DNA of 64,000 nucleotides. It comes from CAYLNL01 sp964385175. Lineage in GTDB: Bacteria > Bacteroidota > Bacteroidia > Flavobacteriales > Flavobacteriaceae. The stretch lies in assembly GCA_964385175.1 (NCBI GenBank), contig CAYLNL010000002.1:186001-250000 (forward strand), given 5' to 3'. How positions within the stretch are numbered: the stretch's first letter is position 1; every line of letters begins with the position of its first letter. A program made the translations under genes and the position numbers. The notes beneath the pieces were generated by a model. It was not told the DNA's origin. It worked only from the letters and a program-made list of their open reading frames with translations, and did not search any database. Shown here piece after piece: positions 31,501 through 39,042 of this stretch.

Positions 31501-34500
31501 TGTGAGCATCATTTATAAGGTTGTAGTATTTGTGTTTTAGACAAGCGGCATGAACTCTGTCTCGGTTTTCAAAACCAATATCAAGTTGCTTCACGTTGAA
31601 GTAAAGTGAATAAACCAAATCGTCTATATAGTTTTTGATTTCTTGCTGTAAAGTAAAATCAATGACAGGAAGGTTCTTTAATTTGCTGACACTTCCGATT
31701 CCGTTTTCATCGGTAAGTGAGAAAAGGTTGTCTGCAAGTGTTTGCTGAACTAACGCTGGATTGCCAGTGATGTTACATCTAATACAATTTTCCTTGTAGC
31801 AGATTACAAGGTCGTTACCTTTTACTTTTACTGAATCAAATTTCTGTTGGAGAACTCCTTTAAAGTCACAAACATTTTGCAGCGAAGTATTTTCTATTTC
31901 TAACAGTTTTTTTGTTTCTAAAATTATTGCTGGTTTCAAATTCTTATTATGTTCTTTGATTTCAGGGACTTTAATAAATTTCTTAATTGCTTTTAAAGAG
32001 AAAAGAATATCTTTTTCATTTTCACTTTTAATATTCTTCGTCAAAATTTTCCAGTTAACAGGCGAACTAAGAAGGGCAAATAAGTACTGAAGTTCATCAA
32101 GATTTTCAGAACCTATTGCATTGAATTGATTCCGTGCCCAAATGATTTTTTTGTCAGTAAAGAAATATCGCTGAGGGTTAGCGTAGCTCCAGACAATCTT
32201 GTAAGTGCTATCAAGCAAATTATATTCTTGACTGCCTTGTCGAAGTCCAATTTTCATTTTTGATTTCCCCTCACGAATATTCTCCCAGTAACCATTTGCA
32301 GAAACCTTTGTATAAAATTTTGAATTGAATTTAGGATAGATATAGTAATCTCCACCAGGAGGAGATTTCAATCTCAAACTTTCATCAATACTGTAACCGC
32401 CATCAAAATAAAAGTTGCTTTTGAAATATAATTCTGCAAGATTGTGTTCTGAATAAATTCCAATGTCAAGATTTTTGCTTTTGTAATCTTGATATAAATT
32501 CAAATAATCGTTATCAAAGAGAATGTAATTCCAATTCTGAAAGTTGGTTAGCAAATTTTGCTGCGAAACTTTTATAGTAGAAAGATTTTTCTTTGACTTG
32601 ATTTCTTGGATTGATTTTTTTACTTCCTGATTTACTCCTCTATGCCGAATAATTTCAACATTATGAGTAAAAGTTGGAGGTTTCTTAGAAATAGTAAAAA
32701 TCAAACTTGAAGTCGTAACCATTCTTTTCTGGTCAACTCCTCTGCCGATAAACATTGCATTGCTAAAAGTTATTATTTTCTCAAGCGTAACAAACTTTGC
32801 AAGATGATAACGCATTACATTAAAATCACCTGCGGTAAGTAAAGTTTGGGGAATGATGTAAGAAATTTTTCCATCATCTTTAAGTAACGCAAGCCCTAAT
32901 GAAATAAAGAAAAGATAAAGGTTGGGATTCGGCCTGTTCTTCTTCCTGTCATTTGGAACACTATGTAGATTGACACCATAAACATCACTTAATTTAGTTT
33001 TTCCTTCCTTCATCAAATCAAAGAAAAGTAGATGCTGCCCTGCACACTCATTGTAACTCACATAAGGCGGATTGCCAATTACAAAATCAAAACGGTATCG
33101 TGGAATGTTGTTTCGATTTTCAAGCGAGTTTTTCAAACTATCCAAATCACGCTTGTCGCGCATGTAACTTTTATAACCCAGGTCAAGCGCTTCTGAAAAT
33201 AAAGAGGTTTGAAGGCCGCCTTTGCTTTTCTTAAAAGCAGTTGAGATGTCGGTTACAGTATTCCGAATGGCAGTATCTAAAAATTCTGCAATACTGTCCC
33301 GGGTTTTAAAAACTTTTATTTTCTGGTCAATGGGATTGTTGTATTGTGCGTTGATGACAAGCGGCAACATACGCATGAGAATATTCATCTCGGCCAAATA
33401 GAGTGGAAATTCTGCAATGTCGAGCCCGAAAATATTTTCGTTCACCAGTTCCTCAACCAGCCTCGACGATTTTTCAGTATCCTCAAAAAAAGCTTCAACC
33501 AATCGGTGTGTTGCGTTGTAGAGAAAAGTTCCGCTCCCGCACGAGGGGTCAATAATTGAAATGCTGTCTTTGTTTTTCGCATATCGCTTTTTCAAATTCT
33601 TGGGAGTGTAACCGATTTGTTCGAGCATAAAATTAACTACCAAAGGATCGGTAAAGTATTGCCCCTTCTTCTCGTCGAGGTAAAGGTCTTTCAGGTAATT
33701 TTCATAAACATAACCAAAGATTTCATTCTTCACATTGGCAAAGTTGTATCGGTTTATGAAAAGTAAAATGTCAAGCCAAACCGAAACATCGCTCATTTCA
33801 TTTTTTGGCTTTGATAAAATGGATTCAAGATGCTGATTGATTATTTCCTGTTCATCATTGAATCGTTTGTAAATATTCTGCGAAATCTTTGTGCTAATTC
33901 CCCTAATGCGTTGCAAAATTTCTCCGTACGATTCCGAGTTCAGGGCATTATCAATTGCTTTCAGCCGCTGCTCCCAGTCATCTTCAAAATCAGCAAAGGA
34001 ATTGTCAACAAGAGTTTTGTAAAGAATGAACTGAATCAAATAAGCGTAGGTTATTTCAACTGCTTTCTTCTCTCGTTCGGTTTCGTCTTTTACATCTTTG
34101 AAATAACCTTTCAAGTTTAGTTTATTTTTGAAGTTCTCAATCAGTTTGGTGATGTCATTAAAAAAATCTTCCCGAACTTCATCTAAATGAGGAATATCTT
34201 CTTCAAAAAGTTGCAGTTGTCCTTTCTTGCGGAAGAACGAAAGGTAATAGTATTCGGGGGTGGTGTATTCCTGCCAAAAGGTTAAGAAGTCGGTGGGATT
34301 TTCTAAAACTTTGTCAATGAAAAAAGTTTTCTCAATGTATTTGTTGTTATAAAACCGCCACTCATTTCCGTCTGTCAGGATTCCGTATTTCTTAACCCAG
34401 TCTGCCTGATACTTGTAAATCTGCTTTACACCTGCCTTGATGTTTCCATGCTTTTCAACTTCAACAGGAATAATGATTTCCGAATCAATAAAGATAACAA

Positions 34501-34720
34501 CATCAGCTCGCCTGCCGTTCTTCTTAGCTTCTTCAAGAAATTCATTCCTGCGTTTTATTTCTTTGGTTGAACCTTTACCTTCTTTGAGATTGAGAAGTTC
34601 GGGACACTGAAAAAGTTTGTGGCAGAATTTCTGAACGCCTGAACCAACTTCGGCAGAACGGTAAAAGTCTTTTTCCTTTTTCCAAAGCTCTTTTAATGAA
34701 TCAAGTGTAATCTCAGGCAT
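31493..34720 (-). CDS. type IIG restriction-modification enzyme (Eco57I-like N6-adenine methylase fusion)
   Basis: A 1075-residue single-chain enzyme. The N-terminal ~130 residues contain GRRADVVIFID and IIIPVEVEKHG (Asp73, Glu87, Glu89, Lys90), a likely PD-(D/E)XK-type nuclease. A helical connector follows (about 200-340). The methylase core has the SAM motif IIDPSCGSGTFLYN (Asp391 on) and catalytic NPPY (550-553). The C-terminal ~400 residues should hold the target-recognition domain. One protein would both cut and methylate. The region is clearly more AT-rich than its neighbours and is flanked by GC-rich repeats R5 and R6, suggesting transfer as a unit. The recognition sequence cannot be predicted. 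Confidence 0.9.
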   Translation of the reverse strand: MPEITLDSLKELWKKEKDFYRSAEVGSGVQKFCHKLFQCPELLNLKEGKGSTKEIKRRNEFLEEAKKNGRRADVVIFIDSEIIIPVEVEKHGNIKAGVKQIYKYQADWVKKYGILTDGNEWRFYNNKYIEKTFFIDKVLENPTDFLTFWQEYTTPEYYYLSFFRKKGQLQLFEEDIPHLDEVREDFFNDITKLIENFKNKLNLKGYFKDVKDETEREKKAVEITYAYLIQFILYKTLVDNSFADFEDDWEQRLKAIDNALNSESYGEILQRIRGISTKISQNIYKRFNDEQEIINQHLESILSKPKNEMSDVSVWLDILLFINRYNFANVKNEIFGYVYENYLKDLYLDEKKGQYFTDPLVVNFMLEQIGYTPKNLKKRYAKNKDSISIIDPSCGSGTFLYNATHRLVEAFFEDTEKSSRLVEELVNENIFGLDIAEFPLYLAEMNILMRMLPLVINAQYNNPIDQKIKVFKTRDSIAEFLDTAIRNTVTDISTAFKKSKGGLQTSLFSEALDLGYKSYMRDKRDLDSLKNSLENRNNIPRYRFDFVIGNPPYVSYNECAGQHLLFFDLMKEGKTKLSDVYGVNLHSVPNDRKKNRPNPNLYLFFISLGLALLKDDGKISYIIPQTLLTAGDFNVMRYHLAKFVTLEKIITFSNAMFIGRGVDQKRMVTTSSLIFTISKKPPTFTHNVEIIRHRGVNQEVKKSIQEIKSKKNLSTIKVSQQNLLTNFQNWNYILFDNDYLNLYQDYKSKNLDIGIYSEHNLAELYFKSNFYFDGGYSIDESLRLKSPPGGDYYIYPKFNSKFYTKVSANGYWENIREGKSKMKIGLRQGSQEYNLLDSTYKIVWSYANPQRYFFTDKKIIWARNQFNAIGSENLDELQYLFALLSSPVNWKILTKNIKSENEKDILFSLKAIKKFIKVPEIKEHNKNLKPAIILETKKLLEIENTSLQNVCDFKGVLQQKFDSVKVKGNDLVICYKENCIRCNITGNPALVQQTLADNLFSLTDENGIGSVSKLKNLPVIDFTLQQEIKNYIDDLVYSLYFNVKQLDIGFENRDRVHAACLKHKYYNLINDAHND

Positions 34721-34852
34721 TTTTCGCTCTTAAAACACATTTTCTATTCGGTTCAAATATCGGTAAAGTAATTTTTGTTTCGGATAAAAGTTTCGAAAAG
34801 TTTTCCATAAAGCGAACTCGTACCCATTCTAAGCCTATCGACCCGTTTTTTC

Positions 34853-34903
34853 CCGCACACGCACGCACGGAGGCACTTGCACCCCGCGGGGCGGTGTTGA
34901 GCA
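34853..34903 (+). repeat. GC-rich dispersed repeat fragment R6 (upstream of the restriction cassette)
   Basis: A degenerate copy: CGCACACGCACGCACGGAGGC followed by CCCCGCGGGGCGG. It shares the CGCACGGAGGC block with R5. It sits about 130 bp upstream of the restriction gene start. Similarity to the R1-R4 family is limited. Confidence 0.35.
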
Positions 34904-35049
34904 GCGAATATAGGGTTTATACATATTTATATAATCGTCAATAAAAAAAGCTGTTTTTTTGATAGTGTATTTTTACGATTGCTATACTTATTTTAGATAT
35001 AAATAAAAATATTTTTATATATAGAACTTTATTATTCAAATAAATTTTA

Positions 35050-35057
35050 TAATTTCG
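35050..35057 (+). promoter_or_regulatory. -7 promoter element of the acidic-peptide operon
   Basis: TAATTTCG matches the TAnnTTYG form of the Bacteroidota -7 box and sits in a strongly AT-rich tract (34910-35060). No clean TTG was seen at -33. It would produce a leader of about 200 bases. Confidence 0.4.
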
Positions 35058-35061
35058 CCTT

Positions 35062-35265
35062 GTTGGTAAAAAATTCAATCTAAAAGGCATCTGAAAATCG
35101 CTTACAAAACTTTGATTTAATGTAAGGAATATAAGAAACTGTTAGTATTCTAACAAGGAGAGAATGAATATACCCGGGGCGGAACAACCTAACCATTAAA
35201 AATAGGTTCCTAAAGCTTTCGTCCGTAATGGCAGCTAACACTGCAAGTGGAACCGTTTAAATAAA
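35062..35265 (+). ncRNA. structured 5' leader of the acidic-peptide operon (candidate cis-regulatory RNA)
   Basis: A ~200-base leader without a long frame. It contains TGTTAG-tatt-CTAACA, then AAGGAG followed by an 11-codon frame (35164-35199, MNIPGAEQPNH). A hairpin AACCTA/TAGGTT (35186-35191 and 35203-35208) competes with a long-range pairing GGTTCC/GGAACC (35205-35210 and 35249-35254). A second tiny frame (35228-35260) ends 5 bases before the peptide gene. It resembles no riboswitch class I can name. That the pairings matter is inference. Confidence 0.4.
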
Positions 35266-35493
35266 ATGAAAAAGTTTCTTTTCGGCTTACTCGCCACCGT
35301 TATGTTTGCATTTAGCGCATCTGCAAGCGAAGTTATCTCAGTGCCTTCTTTCCCCAACAATGAAGAAATAACTGTTGTTTCCCAGGTAAATGAAGAGCTT
35401 ATTATTGTAGTGATAACTGAGATACTTATTGAAAACCCGGATGGCAGTTTTGAGTATTATGTATTTGTAGATATTTATATCTTTGAGTATTAA
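35266..35493 (+). CDS. secreted acidic Val/Ile/aromatic-rich small peptide
   Basis: A 75-residue precursor. The signal peptide MKKFLFGLLATVMFAFSASA should be removed, leaving about 55 residues with no Lys, Arg, His, Cys, Trp or Met, 11 acidic residues, 18 Val/Ile and 8 Phe/Tyr. The end is extremely beta-prone (EYYVFVDIYIFEY). I know no family. Composition suggests an aggregation- or fibre-forming, or membrane-associated, peptide. It is the first gene of an operon with a GLPGLI protein and an outer-membrane barrel, separated from them by a strong hairpin that could keep its expression higher. Confidence 0.75.
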   Translation: MKKFLFGLLATVMFAFSASASEVISVPSFPNNEEITVVSQVNEELIIVVITEILIENPDGSFEYYVFVDIYIFEY

Positions 35494-35502
35494 TTTAGAA
35501 AA

Positions 35503-35530
35503 CTATGGCAGGGTATTTGCCCTGCCATAG
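35503..35530 (+). terminator. intra-operon hairpin between peptide and GLPGLI genes
   Basis: Perfect 11-bp arms (CTATGGCAGGG and CCCTGCCATAG) with a 6-base loop, 10 bases after the peptide stop codon. The following bases (tatcattattaatttt) are AT-rich but not a T-run, so it may act as a partial terminator or an mRNA stabiliser. Confidence 0.6.
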
Positions 35531-35558
35531 TATCATTATTAATTTTAATTGGTTTTTT

Positions 35559-36386
35559 ATGAAACTATTATCTCTTATCGTAACCCTTGTATTTATGAAC
35601 CCTCATAACAAATTAGCCCTGTATGGTAACGATGAAACGATGCAGAACTCGCAGATGCTTTCGAAAAATAATTCTCTTGCGAAAAAAGTATCCATCCGAG
35701 TTCAATACAACGAAGAAGTAAAATTGGGAGACAGGATAAAAAATTTTCCGCCTCATATCCAGGAAAGAATTAAAAAAGAGTTTAGCGAACCTAAAAAATT
35801 CACACTGGAAACCACCGGAACGGCTTCTTTTTATTATTATAATAATAATTTAAAACCCGATGAAACGGTTACTGAGAGTAGCCAGGCAAACACATCTACT
35901 AAAAATGTATCTAAAACAAAAATAAATGTTTCTAACTACTTCAAAAATTTTGAGAAGAATAACCTGATTGAACAGGCTACTTTGTTTGATGAGGAATATC
36001 TTATAACTAAAGAGCTGGTTAAAATAAACTGGAAGATAGCCAGCGAAAAGATTACGATAGCCGGGTTTAACTGTAAAAAAGCCACGACCTATATAAATGA
36101 TATGGATATAGAAGTGTGGTTCACCGAAGATATTCCGGTGTCTGACGGGCCCGAGATATACCAGGGATTGCCAGGATTGGTTTTGAAAGTTGAAACGCCT
36201 AAGAAAATCATTTATGCAACTCATATTTCCTATCCCGATAACTTACATGTAACAGCTCCCGCGAGAGGGGAAAAAATTACACAGGAAGAATATGATAAGA
36301 AGCTAAATGAGTTAAAGAACAAGCAAGATTACACCAAACAAGAGGGAAATAAAAAAACTACTTTTAAAGTTATAAGAAGTAATTAA
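35559..36386 (+). CDS. GLPGLI family protein
   Basis: A 275-residue secreted protein. The ATG at 35559 gives a signal-like start (MKLLSLIVTLVFMNPHNKLA); a frame starting earlier would lie inside the hairpin and is rejected. The family motif appears as YQGLPGLVLKVE after a DIEVWFTEDIPVSDGP stretch. GLPGLI proteins are common in Bacteroidota next to TonB-dependent receptors or outer-membrane barrels; their function is not established. The stop overlaps the barrel gene start by one base (TAATG). Confidence 0.88.
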   Translation: MKLLSLIVTLVFMNPHNKLALYGNDETMQNSQMLSKNNSLAKKVSIRVQYNEEVKLGDRIKNFPPHIQERIKKEFSEPKKFTLETTGTASFYYYNNNLKPDETVTESSQANTSTKNVSKTKINVSNYFKNFEKNNLIEQATLFDEEYLITKELVKINWKIASEKITIAGFNCKKATTYINDMDIEVWFTEDIPVSDGPEIYQGLPGLVLKVETPKKIIYATHISYPDNLHVTAPARGEKITQEEYDKKLNELKNKQDYTKQEGNKKTTFKVIRSN

Positions 36387-39019
36387 TGCATTGGTATCTC
36401 CCGTTTTCATGTTTGTTTTTTGTTAGTGTAAACATATTTTCCCAGGTTCAGGTCAGCGGGTTTGTTAAGAATATATATAACCTGCCCGTTCAGCGAGCCA
36501 ACATACAACTTTTAAGCGAAGATAGCTTAGAAGTTGTTTCATTTACTACCTCAGACGCTGCGGGATATTTTAATATAACAACCTCTAAAACAGGAGATTA
36601 TCTTATAAAAGCAACCGCCTTTGGGTATCAAAAAGAAGAAGTAAGAATAACCCTGACACAAAACCTGCAAATAGATATAGAACTTACCGAAGATACTATT
36701 ACTGAACTAAAAGAAGTTACAGTTTCTGGCTATCCCAAAACGTTTAAGGTAAAAGAAGATACCCTATCCTATAATATTAATGCCGTGAAAGATGGCACAG
36801 AGCGAAATTTAGGGGAGGCGCTTAATAAGCTGCCCGGCATTTCTGTGGACGATGACGGCAAGGTATCTTTTCAAGGTAAAAAAATTGATAAAATTTTGGT
36901 AGATGGCAATGAATTTTTTGGTAATAAACACCAAATGGCCACCCGGAATTTAACACCTGATATGATAGCAGGAATTAATATTTTAACTAATTACAAAGAA
37001 AACAGCCTTGATATGCGTGGCTCAAAAATCGCTATGGATCTGAGGCTAAAAGATGAGTACAAGGGCAGTTATATAGGAAATGCAGCGGCCCTGGGAGGGG
37101 TAGTAAACAAATACCTCGCCCATGCCAATGTTTTTAAATTTAAAGAGCGGGGAAATATTGGGCTCATTACAGATTTCAATACTACCGGTGAGACCCCCAT
37201 AACCTTAGAAGATTATATAGAAATGAGAGGCGGCATCGCTGCTTTTCTAAGTGCAACAGGCGCCCAGGTTACTACCTTAGACGAAACGCAATTTCCAAAA
37301 TTTGTGTTTTCAGATATAAACATGAAATCAAAAAACAACCAATTTGCTGCATTAAATCTCAATTCAAAACTTTCCGATAAAACAGAGGTCAACGCCTATA
37401 CCCTGCTCAACAACATACAGCAAAAAGAGCAGCTATTCACCGAAAAAGTGTTTTATGATACCAGCAACTTAGATTTTAGAGAACGTACTGAAAGCACAGG
37501 GAAAATACTCTTTAACAACACATACCTCACAGCAAAATACAATCCCAACGAGCAAAATTTATGGAACTACCAGTTTACACTTACTCCCAATACAGACAAT
37601 TTTCGCCAGAATATACAGTTCGAAAATGAGGCGGCTACCGAAAATTACCGCACTAAGGCGTCAAATACCAACCTAAGCCTGGGACACAGCCTCCAGCACG
37701 TTTATAAGCTGAACGACAGGTGGTTTTTACAAAACAGTTTTTCCCAAAACTACCTCACGGCACACCAAGATTTACGCATAGAGGCAGACACTACTTTTTT
37801 AGGGCTCAATTTTGAAGATGAAACGTATGTAGTAAACCAACAGTACAAAACAAAAAACCTCGACCACCTTTTTGATTCTGAGCTCACTCTTAAAAAAGAG
37901 AAAACGCAATATAAGGCGTTTATTGGCGCAGAAGATAAGCGAAGCGCTATAACCAGCACTATTCACGAATTTCCCGATGATTTTTCAAATGATTTTAATC
38001 TCCATAACACTTTTTATAAAGTAGGGTTTTCAGGGAATAGTTTTTTAACCGATAGGTTCTATATAAACTTCTTTAACCGGGTGCTGTATTTTAGGAGTAA
38101 ACACACAACCGTCCAAAGCAAGTGGCTCTACGAACCCAAAATGAGCCTGGGATATAACTTCTCATTAGGCGAAAAAATAACACTGAGTTCCGGCATATCC
38201 AATGAATTTCCCACCATCGAAAAAATAATAGAAAACCCGCTTGTTGCTGACTATCGTACCTTGCTTCAAAACCGGGATGTACGGTCTTCCCAAAATATAC
38301 CCGTAAAAAATATATCCTTAAATTATTTTAGCTTCGATGTAAAAAAAGAAGCGCTGTTTTCTGTAGAAGCCAGATATACCCAAAAGAAAAATAACATCAT
38401 TAAATTTAATGAAGTATCGCCGGAATTTATACTCAACCAGTTTATTTATTCCCCCGAAGAAAAAAACTACTATGCCCATATATTATATGACAGGAAATTC
38501 CAAAACATTCCCTTTTCTTTTAAAAACTTTACCTCCCTACACTATACAAGAGGAATAAACTTTATTGGAGCATCGCCATCAGATTTTATAAACCAGATTT
38601 TCTCATGGAATGTAACCATAAACTCCACCTTCAAAAACAGCCCTCTTCAATTTGATGCAGGCGTTATCTATTCTAACAACCAGTTTAAACAAGAACTCAT
38701 TGAACAAACCGCTGCCATTAAAAAGATTACCTCATTTATAAAACTACGGGGAAAAGCAACCCGGTTCAATTGGGAGCTAAAAGGCACAAATCTATATCAA
38801 GACTCTAACTTAGGAACAAACTCCCTGGTATTTGTATCTCCCTACATCCGCTACCTTTCAAAAAACCAACTCTGGGAATTTTTTATAGATGGTAATAATA
38901 TTTTTCATTTAGATAACAACAGCCTGCTTACCTCTTCTTTTGATAATGTAAGCACTTCCCAGTCACAAGTTTCTATACTGAGCGGCTATTTAATGACGGG
39001 AGTAAAATACATATTCTAA
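36386..39019 (+). CDS. outer-membrane beta-barrel (TonB-dependent receptor-like) with carboxypeptidase-regulatory domain
   Basis: An 877-residue outer-membrane protein. Order: signal peptide (MHWYLPFSCLFFVSVNIFSQ); carboxypeptidase-regulatory-like domain (VQVSGFVKNIYNLPVQRAN, about 21-105); a plug-like region with LNKLPGISVDDDGKVSFQGK and ILVDGNEFFG (about 145-185); then a large barrel to the C-terminal aromatic residues (MTGVKYIF). It belongs to the GLPGLI-linked barrel group that lacks a clear nutrient context. With the small acidic peptide upstream it could export, bind or import that peptide; this is inference. Confidence 0.85.
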   Translation: MHWYLPFSCLFFVSVNIFSQVQVSGFVKNIYNLPVQRANIQLLSEDSLEVVSFTTSDAAGYFNITTSKTGDYLIKATAFGYQKEEVRITLTQNLQIDIELTEDTITELKEVTVSGYPKTFKVKEDTLSYNINAVKDGTERNLGEALNKLPGISVDDDGKVSFQGKKIDKILVDGNEFFGNKHQMATRNLTPDMIAGINILTNYKENSLDMRGSKIAMDLRLKDEYKGSYIGNAAALGGVVNKYLAHANVFKFKERGNIGLITDFNTTGETPITLEDYIEMRGGIAAFLSATGAQVTTLDETQFPKFVFSDINMKSKNNQFAALNLNSKLSDKTEVNAYTLLNNIQQKEQLFTEKVFYDTSNLDFRERTESTGKILFNNTYLTAKYNPNEQNLWNYQFTLTPNTDNFRQNIQFENEAATENYRTKASNTNLSLGHSLQHVYKLNDRWFLQNSFSQNYLTAHQDLRIEADTTFLGLNFEDETYVVNQQYKTKNLDHLFDSELTLKKEKTQYKAFIGAEDKRSAITSTIHEFPDDFSNDFNLHNTFYKVGFSGNSFLTDRFYINFFNRVLYFRSKHTTVQSKWLYEPKMSLGYNFSLGEKITLSSGISNEFPTIEKIIENPLVADYRTLLQNRDVRSSQNIPVKNISLNYFSFDVKKEALFSVEARYTQKKNNIIKFNEVSPEFILNQFIYSPEEKNYYAHILYDRKFQNIPFSFKNFTSLHYTRGINFIGASPSDFINQIFSWNVTINSTFKNSPLQFDAGVIYSNNQFKQELIEQTAAIKKITSFIKLRGKATRFNWELKGTNLYQDSNLGTNSLVFVSPYIRYLSKNQLWEFFIDGNNIFHLDNNSLLTSSFDNVSTSQSQVSILSGYLMTGVKYIF

Positions 39020-39042
39020 CGCCCCCAGCCGGCACTTGGCGG

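Noticed and set aside
34905..35060. AT-rich tract as a replication origin
   Set aside because: No DnaA-box cluster or origin-linked gene was seen; it is better explained as promoter sequence for the peptide operon.
35505..35558. Longer start for the GLPGLI protein
   Set aside because: The upstream ATG is part of a perfect 11-bp hairpin, and the segment does not look like a signal peptide; the ATG at 35559 does.
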